Shown here: in pieces, positions 26,591-33,984 of the stretch
Layout of the letters: each line of letters opens with the position of its first letter
Numbering within the stretch: position 1 is the first letter of the stretch
Assembly: GCA_002721465.1 (NCBI GenBank)
Contig: PBKO01000011.1
Coordinates: forward strand, 6,332-60,955
DNA length: 54,624 nt
Direction of reading: 5' to 3'
From: Gammaproteobacteria bacterium
GTDB taxonomy: Bacteria; Pseudomonadota; Gammaproteobacteria; Magnimaribacterales; D2472
The notes under the pieces: model-generated
Databases searched by the model: none
Told to the model about the DNA's origin: nothing
What the model saw: only the letters and a program-made list of their open reading frames with translations
Made by a program: the position numbers and the translations under genes

Positions 26591-27639
26591 TGAAGGCTTT
26601 GGATGATGCAAAATTTTCTGGAACAAAGAAAGTTGATGAAAGCTTAAAAATTGAAGTTTCAAAATTACAACCTTGGATTGATGAGTTCGTCCCAAAAGCA
26701 GGAAAAATAAATTCCATTGAACAATTTAAAGGTGGTCAATCAAATCCAACATACAAAATTATTACGGAATCAAAAAGTCTTGTATTAAGGCGAAAGCCTC
26801 CTGGAAAACTGCTCCCTTCAGCACATGCAGTGGACAGAGAATATAAAGTAATTACTGCTTTGTATGAGACTGATGTTCCAGTTCCAAAAACATATGGGCT
26901 CTGTGAGGATAATGATGTTGCAGGTACAGAGTTTTTTCTCATGGACTTTTTAGATGGTGATCTATTTTGGGATCCAATGATTCCCTCTCTCAATAACAAA
27001 GATAGAGCAGAGATTTACAAAAATAAGAATAAAACCTTAGCCAAGCTTCACAGTATTGATTATAAAAAAATAGGACTCGAAGACTATGGTAAACCAGGTA
27101 ATTATGTTGCAAGACAGGTTTCAAGATGGTCTAAGCAATACAGGGCATCTGAAACTGACAATATTGAAGCAATGAATAATCTTATTGACTGGTTACCACA
27201 AAATATTCCTGATGATGATGAGACTTCGATTGTTCATGGTGATTACAGGTTAGATAATATGATTTTAAAAAATAATAAGGTAATGGGTATTCTCGACTGG
27301 GAACTATCTACACTTGGACATCCTATTGCAGACTTTAGCTATCATTGTCTATCTTGGAGAACTCAAGAGGCCTTTTGGGATCATGCTAAATTGAAAGAAC
27401 TTGGAGTTCCCTCAGAAAAAGAATATATGGAAATGTATTGTGAAAATTCAGGTAAAGACCTTTCAAAAAATTGGGAGTTTTATATGGCTTTTAATATGTT
27501 CAAAATTGCTGGAATACTTCAGGGGATTTTAGGAAGAGTAAGAGATGGAACCGCATCAAGCAAACACGCTGAGGATCGAGGCATGATGGTTTATCCTTTA
27601 TCAGAAGCAGCCTGGAAGACAATTAAAGAAAATTTCTAG
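26590..27639 (+). CDS. Phosphotransferase-family protein (ACAD10/11 kinase-domain-like)
   Basis: 349 aa. Aminoglycoside-phosphotransferase fold: glycine-rich region FKGGQSNPTYKI, catalytic loop SIVHGDYRLDNMILKN, metal motif GILDWELSTLGHPIADFSY. RRKPPGKLLPSAHAVDREY is typical of the branch shared with the N-terminal domain of mammalian ACAD10/ACAD11, which acts on 4-hydroxyacyl-CoA substrates. In marine bacteria such kinases often accompany lipid catabolism; no acyl-CoA dehydrogenase is nearby here. Translational coupling (TAATG) to folM. Converges on the PepSY gene, 3 bp away. Confidence 0.82.
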   Translation: MKALDDAKFSGTKKVDESLKIEVSKLQPWIDEFVPKAGKINSIEQFKGGQSNPTYKIITESKSLVLRRKPPGKLLPSAHAVDREYKVITALYETDVPVPKTYGLCEDNDVAGTEFFLMDFLDGDLFWDPMIPSLNNKDRAEIYKNKNKTLAKLHSIDYKKIGLEDYGKPGNYVARQVSRWSKQYRASETDNIEAMNNLIDWLPQNIPDDDETSIVHGDYRLDNMILKNNKVMGILDWELSTLGHPIADFSYHCLSWRTQEAFWDHAKLKELGVPSEKEYMEMYCENSGKDLSKNWEFYMAFNMFKIAGILQGILGRVRDGTASSKHAEDRGMMVYPLSEAAWKTIKENF

Positions 27640-27642
27640 AAT

Positions 27643-28248
27643 TTATTTTTTTACAAAAAATAAAGTAATGCCTGATAATGAGGTAATTAGCGCAAGAATA
27701 GATAAAAGCTTAAATAGTATATTATTTATATTATCCCTTTCGCGGTAATCCATAATATGAAGTGACCACATTAGGTCCCAGATTCTCCAAGAATCACTTC
27801 TTATTGAACTAATATCACCTGTCATATATCCAACATATACATTTATCTTATCTTTTGTATCTGTCTTTACTTTATATGCAGGTAGAGACCCTCTATATTC
27901 AGAACCTTGTTTCACATCCTTAATAAATATGGCTTCTATGGGATTAAGGGTTGTTTTTTGCGATGTAATCAATAAGGCTTCTTGTTTAGTTAAAGGTTCG
28001 ATAGATTCTCTTTCAGGGTAAGTTTGATAAGACTTTTTACCATCTTTATTTGTCTCTATTAAAGTTAGTCCCAACCTATCAAAAATTCGATACTCTATGT
28101 CTTTAGGAAGTCGATATTGCTCGCCTCTTACCAACTCAATCTTATTGTAAGCAAAATAAATACCTGACACAGTCCACAATCACAATTGAATAGAAACAAA
28201 TATACTTAGGTATCTATGAAAATTTCTTGTGAATTTCTTTGCTCTCAT
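27643..28248 (-). pseudogene. PepSY-type membrane protein gene interrupted by an in-frame TGA
   Basis: Read from the ATG at 28246-28248, the frame encodes MRAKKFTRNFHRYLSIFV, then SIQL, a TGA at 28180-28182, and continues LWTVSGIYFAYNK for 178 more codons to a normal stop. The sequence across the TGA (HRYL...QL-x-LWTVSG) matches the first membrane segment of PepSY-associated membrane proteins, where x is leucine or phenylalanine. A second membrane segment is at the C-terminus (LLSILALITSLSGITLFF). The ATG overlaps the folK stop (TAATG). One base change from TTA or TTG explains it. Pseudogene, sequence error or read-through are all possible; a TTG directly after the TGA could restart a shortened product. 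Confidence 0.8.
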
Positions 28249-28628
28249 TAAATTAATTCTTTTAAAGGTTCAGATACAAAAGTATATTTTTCGACTTCAT
28301 CACTTTCAAATAAAATTTCTTCGTTTTCATCGATTTGTAGAACAATATCAATATCAAGAGTTCTTGCACTAAACTTTGGGGCGTTTCTATTTCTTCCAGA
28401 CTCATCCTCAATTAATTTAAGTTTTTTATTGAGTTCGTCAAATGTTAAATTTGTTTCGCCACATACAACTGAATTTAAAAAATCGTCACCTTCAAATCCT
28501 TCAGCTTTTGTTCTATGAATTGAAGACGAACTAGTATTTTGTAAAATTTTAGTTAATTCTTTTTGAGCAAAGTCTAAGTTTTTTTGTGCGTTAATATTGC
28601 TTCCGAGTGATAAAAAATATTTCATCAT
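28248..28628 (-). CDS. folK: 2-amino-4-hydroxy-6-hydroxymethyldihydropteridine pyrophosphokinase (HPPK)
   Basis: 126 aa, short (E. coli 159) but with the key parts: MKYFLSLGSNINAQKNLDFA, FLNSVVCGET, KLKLIEDESGRNRN and SARTLDIDIVL (metal-binding DxD). It transfers pyrophosphate to hydroxymethyldihydropterin in folate synthesis. The C-terminus is trimmed. Overlaps folB (ATGA) and the PepSY gene (TAATG). Two consecutive ATG codons are present; the first is used. Confidence 0.93.
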   Translation of the reverse strand: MMKYFLSLGSNINAQKNLDFAQKELTKILQNTSSSSIHRTKAEGFEGDDFLNSVVCGETNLTFDELNKKLKLIEDESGRNRNAPKFSARTLDIDIVLQIDENEEILFESDEVEKYTFVSEPLKELI

Positions 28629-28972
28629 CTATGGATAATTAAGCCTACATCTTTTGCTCCACGAAGAGCTCCAGGCTTTGATACTCTTAGCTTAATTGAT
28701 TCAACACCAAAATCATCTTTTACCAATGATGCAATGCCTTCAGCTAAAGATTCTTGAAGTTGAAATGAAGATTCTTCAACAAATTTTATTACAGCTTTAC
28801 AAATAGTCTTGTAATCAGTTGTATCTTCTATTGAGTCAGATACTGCTGCTTTTCTGCAATCAAATGGAAATTCCATATCAATGCTCACTTCTTGTTTTAC
28901 TTTTCTCTCCCAATCAAAAATTCCAATGATTGTTTTAACTCTTAAATCTTTTATATAAATAATATCTTTCAT
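28625..28972 (-). CDS. folB: Dihydroneopterin aldolase FolB
   Basis: 115 aa, usual length. It makes hydroxymethyldihydropterin for FolK. Motifs: IYIKDLRVKTIIGIFDWER, a TTDYKTICKAV-type stretch, QLQESLAEGIAS (catalytic region) and RVSKPGALRGAKDVG with the conserved lysine. Overlaps the tsaD stop by ATGA. The order tsaD-folB-folK resembles Pseudomonas, minus plsY. Confidence 0.94.
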   Translation of the reverse strand: MKDIIYIKDLRVKTIIGIFDWERKVKQEVSIDMEFPFDCRKAAVSDSIEDTTDYKTICKAVIKFVEESSFQLQESLAEGIASLVKDDFGVESIKLRVSKPGALRGAKDVGLIIHR

Positions 28973-29973
28973 TGTTCCAACTCATCCAGTGGCCATCTTG
29001 CTCTTACTTTTGATACGTTATGTCCCTTATTTTTTGGGCTTATCTTCGATCCTACAAAAGCTATCATTGCAGCGTTATCACCACAATATTTCAGATCTGG
29101 GTAATAAACTTTAATATTAAGATCTTCTTCAATGTTTTTAAACTCATTTCTAATAAATTTATTAGCAGCAACTCCTCCAGCAATTATTATGTCCTTTCTA
29201 TTTGTTTTATTGATGGCTTTTGTTATTTTAGCAATTAATAAATCTGAAACAGCCTTTTGAAAAGATGCAGCTATATTTGATTTTACTTTCTCATCTAAAT
29301 TATCTATCTTTTGAACTGTATACAAAACAGATGTCTTTAATCCACTTAGACTCATATCAAGATTATCACTATGAATCATCGGTCTAGGAAAGTCATATGT
29401 TTCTGGATCACCATTTAAGGCTATTTTTTCAATATAGGGACCCCCTGGATATGGGAGATCAAGTAATTTTGCTACCTTGTCAAAAGCCTCTCCAACAGCA
29501 TCATCTTGAGATTGACCGATAATTTGATAGTTACCTTTTTCTTTTACATCAACAATCATGCTATGTCCGCCTGATATTAGTAAACACAAAAATGGCATTT
29601 TAATTTCTGGAAACTCCATCATAGGTGACATCAAATGTCCCTCAAGATGATTTATTGGGATTAATGGAACATCAAGTGCAGAAGATAAGCCTTGAGCAAA
29701 GCTCTCTCCAATTAAAAGTGCTCCTAATAATCCTGGACCAGATGTGTAAGCTATCTGATCAATACATTCTATTGAATAATCACCTAGTGCTTCTCTCATA
29801 ACATTTACTATCTTTGAACAATGGTCTCTTGATGCTAATTCGGGTACTACACCACCATATTGTGTATGCATTTTTATTTGACTATGAATTGATTCACCAA
29901 CTAACCCTTCATGAGAATCATAAATAGCAATTGCAGTTTCATCACATGATGTTTCTATTCCTAAAGTTTTCAT
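28969..29973 (-). CDS. tsaD: tRNA N6-threonylcarbamoyladenosine transferase subunit TsaD
   Basis: 334 aa (E. coli 337). Transfers threonylcarbamoyl to A37 of ANN-decoding tRNAs. Motifs: TLGIETSCDETAIAIYD, the metal-binding INHLEGHLMSP (HxxxH) near residue 110, LLISGGHSM, GLPYPGGPYIE-type LDLPYPGGPYIE, and AGGVAANKFIR. Divergent from rpsU with 49 bp between, the classical gammaproteobacterial arrangement. Confidence 0.96.
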   Translation of the reverse strand: MKTLGIETSCDETAIAIYDSHEGLVGESIHSQIKMHTQYGGVVPELASRDHCSKIVNVMREALGDYSIECIDQIAYTSGPGLLGALLIGESFAQGLSSALDVPLIPINHLEGHLMSPMMEFPEIKMPFLCLLISGGHSMIVDVKEKGNYQIIGQSQDDAVGEAFDKVAKLLDLPYPGGPYIEKIALNGDPETYDFPRPMIHSDNLDMSLSGLKTSVLYTVQKIDNLDEKVKSNIAASFQKAVSDLLIAKITKAINKTNRKDIIIAGGVAANKFIRNEFKNIEEDLNIKVYYPDLKYCGDNAAMIAFVGSKISPKNKGHNVSKVRARWPLDELEQ

Positions 29974-29981
29974 AAAAAATT

Positions 29982-30010
29982 TTGCAAAATTGTTAATAAA
30001 AGCCTAAACT
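29982..30010 (+). promoter_or_regulatory. Likely sigma-70 promoter of rpsU
   Basis: TTGCAA (29982-29987) and TAAACT (30005-30010) are separated by exactly 17 bases, with the rpsU ATG 13 bases further. It lies in the 49-bp divergent gap with tsaD. Five of six -35 bases and four of six -10 bases fit; AT-rich background lowers certainty. Confidence 0.4.
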
Positions 30011-30022
30011 ACGCGACACATT

Positions 30023-30238
30023 ATGCCTTCAATTATAATAAAAGAAACAGAACATTTTGATATTGGTTTAAGAAAATTCAAGCGTGCTTGTGAAAAAGCT
30101 GCAATTGTTCCTGAAATAAGAGCAAGAGAATTCTACGAAAAACCAACTGAGAAGAGAAAACGTCTAATGGCAGCAGCTGTCAAAAGAGCAAGAAAAACTA
30201 ATAGGAAATATTCATTCCCAAGACAAAGATCTAGATAA
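30023..30238 (+). CDS. rpsU: 30S ribosomal protein S21
   Basis: 71 aa, identical length to E. coli S21. Basic C-terminal helix; [39 protein letters not shown] and [15 protein letters not shown] are family hallmarks. Binds 16S rRNA near the anti-Shine-Dalgarno end. There is no clear Shine-Dalgarno before the ATG. In E. coli rpsU heads the dnaG-rpoD operon; here yqeY and then rph follow instead. Confidence 0.97.
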   Translation: MPSIIIKETEHFDIGLRKFKRACEKAAIVPEIRAREFYEKPTEKRKRLMAAAVKRARKTNRKYSFPRQRSR

Positions 30239-30240
30239 TT

Positions 30241-30684
30241 TTGGCTCTTATATCTGATATTAAAAACGACCTTAAGCAGGCAATGCTTAATAAAGATGAT
30301 TTGGTACGAGATACTTTAAGAATGTTCTTATCCGAAGTTCAAAGATTTGAAATTGATAACAAAGAAGATGTGGATGATGCAAAGGCCATTCAGATTATTA
30401 ATAAAATGATTAAACAAAGAAATGATTCAATTAATCAATTCAAAACTGGTGGGAGAGACGACTTAGCTGAAAAAGAACAACATGAGTCTGACATTTTATC
30501 TAAGTACAAACCTCAACAACTCAGCGATGCAGATATCAAAATCAAAGTGAAAGAAGTTATAGAGCAAACTGGTTCAACTTCAATGCAAGATATAGGAAAA
30601 GTTATGGGTGAGCTAAAATCTTCTTTAGCTGGTTCAGCTGATATGGGTATTGTGAGCAAGATAGTAAAAGAGCTGCTTTCATAA
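30241..30684 (+). CDS. yqeY: GatB/YqeY domain protein
   Basis: 147 aa. [26 protein letters not shown] is the typical helical opening (first part), followed by [14 protein letters not shown] and a C-terminal YqeY helical domain with [20 protein letters not shown]. The domain is shared with the tail of GatB, where it contacts tRNA; the free protein's role is unsettled. The start is TTG at 30241, two bases after the rpsU stop. rpsU-yqeY is a widely conserved pair. Confidence 0.9.
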   Translation: MALISDIKNDLKQAMLNKDDLVRDTLRMFLSEVQRFEIDNKEDVDDAKAIQIINKMIKQRNDSINQFKTGGRDDLAEKEQHESDILSKYKPQQLSDADIKIKVKEVIEQTGSTSMQDIGKVMGELKSSLAGSADMGIVSKIVKELLS

Positions 30685-30697
30685 AATTTTTTTTAAT

Positions 30698-31399
30698 ATG
30701 AGAAACAAAGATCGTGATCATAACCAACTTAGAGATATCTCAATTGAATCAAATGTTAATATTCATGCGGAAGGATCTGTTTTAGTATCATTTGGAAATA
30801 CCAAAGTTATTTGTAACGCCTCTATTGAAAATAACGTTCCACGATGGATGAAAAACTCCGATGAAGGTTGGATAACTGCTGAATATGGCATGTTACCAAG
30901 ATCCACCAATGAAAGAATGAGTAGAGAAGCTGCAAGAGGAAAACAGAGTGGAAGAACTCAAGAAATTCAGAGGCTAATAGGAAGATCTCTTAGACAAGCT
31001 GTAAATCTTAAATACTTAAAAGGCAAAACAATTAATATTGATTGCGATGTTATTCAAGCTGATGGTGGCACAAGAACGGCATCTATAACTGGAGGTTGTG
31101 TTGCTTTGTTTCTTGCAATTAAGAATCATCATGATGATCATAGAGCGATTAAATCCTTCGTAGCTGCGATATCTCTTGGTATCAAAGACAATAAGATTTT
31201 ATTGGACTTAGATTATGACGAGGATAGCTCAGCTGATACTGACATTAATATTGTGATGAACGAAAATGATGAATTGATTGAAATCCAAGGTACTGCTGAA
31301 GATGCACCTTTTTCAAAATCAGAACTTGTTGATATGCTAGAGATGGGTGGCTCTGCAATAGCAGAGTTAATACAAAAACAAAAAGCTTGTATTGAGTAA
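30698..31399 (+). CDS. rph: Ribonuclease PH
   Basis: 233 aa (E. coli K-12 family about 238). Phosphorolytic 3' exonuclease trimming tRNA precursors. Motifs: [51 protein letters not shown] and [19 protein letters not shown]. Full length with no frameshift, unlike the K-12 lab strain. The next gene, pyrE, starts at the very next base, the conserved rph-pyrE pair. Confidence 0.96.
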   Translation: MRNKDRDHNQLRDISIESNVNIHAEGSVLVSFGNTKVICNASIENNVPRWMKNSDEGWITAEYGMLPRSTNERMSREAARGKQSGRTQEIQRLIGRSLRQAVNLKYLKGKTINIDCDVIQADGGTRTASITGGCVALFLAIKNHHDDHRAIKSFVAAISLGIKDNKILLDLDYDEDSSADTDINIVMNENDELIEIQGTAEDAPFSKSELVDMLEMGGSAIAELIQKQKACIE

Positions 31400-32038
31400 G
31401 TGAAAGATTATCAAAAACTATTTCTTAATTTAGCAATAGAATCTAATTCTTTGCAGTTTGGTTCTTTCACTTTAAAGTCTGGAAGAAAAAGTCCATATTT
31501 TTTTAATGCCGCAAATATGTTAAGTAATTGTAATCTCTTTGAGTTAGCAAATTGCTATAAAAGTGCTATCGAAGATAAAGAGCTAGAATTTGACTCAATT
31601 TATGGTCCAGCTTATAAAGGTATATTTCTTGGGTCTATTGTTGCAGCAGCTTTTGGTAACGATGGCAAAGAGTATCCTCTTTCATTTAATAGAAAGGAAG
31701 AAAAAGATCATGGAGAGGGAGGCAATATTATTGGGCCGCCTCCATCTGGAAATGTTTTGATCATTGACGATGTTTTATCAGCTGGAACTGCTGGAAGAGA
31801 GTCAATAGAGATGATTTTAAAGCTTTCCGCTAACCCTAGTGCATTTTTAGTCGGTTTGGATAGACAAGAAATAGGTATATCAGAAATTTCCTCAAGCAAG
31901 GAGCTTGAAAAAGACTTCAATATTAGGGTTGAATCTATAGTTAATTTAGACACACTTGTTGATTTTGTTAAAGACGATCAAAAATTTGATAAGCATATTG
32001 AAGATCTCAACAAGTATAGAGAAGAATGGGGAGCATAA
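31400..32038 (+). CDS. pyrE: Orotate phosphoribosyltransferase
   Basis: 212 aa (E. coli 213). Joins orotate and PRPP in UMP synthesis. Opening KDYQKLFLNLAIESNSLQFG and LKSGRKSPYFFNAA; GPAYKGIFLG; PRPP-binding VLIIDDVLSAGTAGRES. Start codon is GTG at 31400, directly after the rph TAA. ribE follows without any gap. Confidence 0.96.
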   Translation: MKDYQKLFLNLAIESNSLQFGSFTLKSGRKSPYFFNAANMLSNCNLFELANCYKSAIEDKELEFDSIYGPAYKGIFLGSIVAAAFGNDGKEYPLSFNRKEEKDHGEGGNIIGPPPSGNVLIIDDVLSAGTAGRESIEMILKLSANPSAFLVGLDRQEIGISEISSSKELEKDFNIRVESIVNLDTLVDFVKDDQKFDKHIEDLNKYREEWGA

Positions 32039-32653
32039 ATGTTTTCAGGAATAGTCCAAGGAACAGGCAAATTATCTAAAATCATCAACAATAAAGATTT
32101 CGTTAGGCTTGAAATAATACCGCCTAAAAACTTTTCAAAAAATCTCAAGAAGGGTTTTAGTATTTCTGTAGATGGAGTTTGCCTCACATCACTTTCTGGC
32201 AATTCAAAAACTTTAAAGTTTGATGTAATAGAAGAGACCTTATCAAGAACAAATTTTAAAGAATTAAAAAAAGGGTCATCTGTCAATCTAGAAAGATCAA
32301 TAACTGCTTCGTCAGAAATTGGTGGTCACTTAATGTCTGGACATATTCATTTTACTGGTAAAGTTAAAAAGATTATTAAAAAGCCATCTACTATCGATAT
32401 TGTAGTTAGCTTCCAAAAAAGATTTAAAGATTATATTTTTGAAAAAGGCTATATAGGTATTAATGGCTGTAGTCTAACTCTAGGAAAAGTAAATAAGGAT
32501 AGTTTCTATTTACATATTATTCCCGAAACTCTCTCAATAACTAATTTGAAAGAATTAAAAACGAATTCATTGGTTAATGTTGAAATAGATCAAAATACTA
32601 TTTCAATTGTAGAGACAGTTAAAAAAACTTTAGCAGCTCAAAAATCTCGATAA
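32039..32653 (+). CDS. ribE: Riboflavin synthase alpha subunit
   Basis: 204 aa. Two lumazine-binding repeats: repeat one opens MFSGIVQGTGKL with SVDGVCLTS, repeat two has GHIHFTGKVKKI with GINGCSLTLGKV. It dismutates two dimethylribityllumazine to riboflavin. Begins right after the pyrE stop. Its last 24 bases overlap the end of the convergent pyrB gene. No FMN riboswitch is possible upstream because there is no leader. Confidence 0.95.
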   Translation: MFSGIVQGTGKLSKIINNKDFVRLEIIPPKNFSKNLKKGFSISVDGVCLTSLSGNSKTLKFDVIEETLSRTNFKELKKGSSVNLERSITASSEIGGHLMSGHIHFTGKVKKIIKKPSTIDIVVSFQKRFKDYIFEKGYIGINGCSLTLGKVNKDSFYLHIIPETLSITNLKELKTNSLVNVEIDQNTISIVETVKKTLAAQKSR

Positions 32654-33535
32654 AACAGCCATCCTTACAGCAACTCCATTTTTCACCTGCTCTCTTATCA
32701 CTGATTGCTCAGAATCATAAATAGACTCAGTGATTTCTATATAGTTTACTGGTCCTGGATGCATAATTATTGCATCTCCTTTTGCATTATCCATCTTTTC
32801 AGATGTTAGTTGATAGTCTTGTTTATAAGTTTCTAAATCTAAATCTAGCTCTTGTTCAAATCTTTCATGTTGAATTCTTAAAGCCATTACAACATCAGCA
32901 TTGTCCAAAGCTTTATTCAAGTCTGGTTCATATAGTCCTTGTTTATTATCTATATATTTTGTGCACATTGCTGGATGACCTGATAAAACAAGTGCCTCAA
33001 GCTCAAAATTTTTGAGAACCTCAAGAAAAGATGAAGTAACACGAGAATGATCAAGATCACCTACAATTACAATTTTTAGGCTATCTAGAGTTTCTTTGTT
33101 ATCCATTATTGTCTTTAAATCAAGCAAGGTTTGAGTTGGATGTGACAACATGCCCTCGCCTGCATTTACAAAAGTCATATTTGGTAAATATTCTGCAAGA
33201 TCCTTTATCACTGAGTCAGAATGCCTTAGTACACATAAATCAACACCCATTAGATGAAGTGCATCAATAGTCTCATAGATAGTTTCTCCTTTTTGTATAG
33301 AAGAATTATTTACATCGAAATCTAAAACACAACATCCTAGGTTTGATGCGGCGATAGAGAACGAAGATTTAGTTCTGGTGCTTGGTTCACAAAAAACATT
33401 TGCAATGGTCTTATCTGGAAAAAGATCCTCTTTTCTAAAATTACCTTCATCATCAATAAAACTATCAGAAAACTTAATAATTTCTAAAATTTCATTTTTA
33501 GATAAGTCAGAAATAGATATTAGATTTTTAGCCAT
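32630..33535 (-). CDS. pyrB: Aspartate carbamoyltransferase catalytic subunit
   Basis: 301 aa from the ATG at 33535, giving MAKNLISISDLSKNEIL; an upstream in-frame start at 33565 lies in ridA. Carbamoyl-phosphate loop FCEPSTRTKSSFSIAAS, then FVNAGEGMLSHPTQTLLDL, VIVGDLDHSRVTSSF and IMHPGPVNYIEI. The HPGP form is the Pseudomonas/Bacillus type. No regulatory pyrI is nearby. It catalyses the first committed pyrimidine step; pyrE lies about 0.6 kb away on the other strand. Starts 8 bp inside ridA's end. Confidence 0.95.
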   Translation of the reverse strand: MAKNLISISDLSKNEILEIIKFSDSFIDDEGNFRKEDLFPDKTIANVFCEPSTRTKSSFSIAASNLGCCVLDFDVNNSSIQKGETIYETIDALHLMGVDLCVLRHSDSVIKDLAEYLPNMTFVNAGEGMLSHPTQTLLDLKTIMDNKETLDSLKIVIVGDLDHSRVTSSFLEVLKNFELEALVLSGHPAMCTKYIDNKQGLYEPDLNKALDNADVVMALRIQHERFEQELDLDLETYKQDYQLTSEKMDNAKGDAIIMHPGPVNYIEITESIYDSEQSVIREQVKNGVAVRMAVLSRFLSC

Positions 33536-33914
33536 TAGTTGAAACAATTGCCTCAATCTCAACATTCACACCCAGAGGTAAACCAGATACTTCTACAGTT
33601 GCTCTTGCAGGAAATGGTTCAACAAAATTATTAATCATAACTTCATTTACTTTTGCAAAATTACCAAGATCGGTTAAAAAAATTGTTATTTTTACAATGT
33701 CTTCTAATCCTAATCCTGCTGCCTCGCATATACTCTTGAGATTTTTAATTACTTGAGTAGTTTCTTCTTCTATGGATCCTTCAACAAGATTTCCTGTTTT
33801 TGGATCTAAGGGTATTTGCCCTGATATAAAGATTAGATCTCCAGTTTTAACAGCCTGTGAGTATGGTCCTATGGCTTGAGGAGCATTTTGTGTTGAGATT
33901 ACTTCCTTAGACAT
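33528..33914 (-). CDS. ridA: RidA-family enamine/imine deaminase
   Basis: 128 aa from the ATG at 33914, exactly the usual length, with an AAGGAG ribosome site six bases upstream. Hallmarks: STQNAPQAIGPYSQAVK, FISGQIPLDPKTG, and the C-terminal ARATVEVSGLPLGVNVEIEA with the catalytic arginine. It hydrolyses reactive 2-aminoacrylate-type enamines. An in-frame ATG at 33995 would add 27 residues looking like a signal peptide (see findings). Between spoT and pyrB on the minus strand. Confidence 0.93.
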   Translation of the reverse strand: MSKEVISTQNAPQAIGPYSQAVKTGDLIFISGQIPLDPKTGNLVEGSIEEETTQVIKNLKSICEAAGLGLEDIVKITIFLTDLGNFAKVNEVMINNFVEPFPARATVEVSGLPLGVNVEIEAIVSTNG

Positions 33915-33984
33915 TTTTAACTCCTTTGACAAAATAAAATTAGGTAGTAATAGAATTGTACATAAAAAAAAATAAATTATTTTA

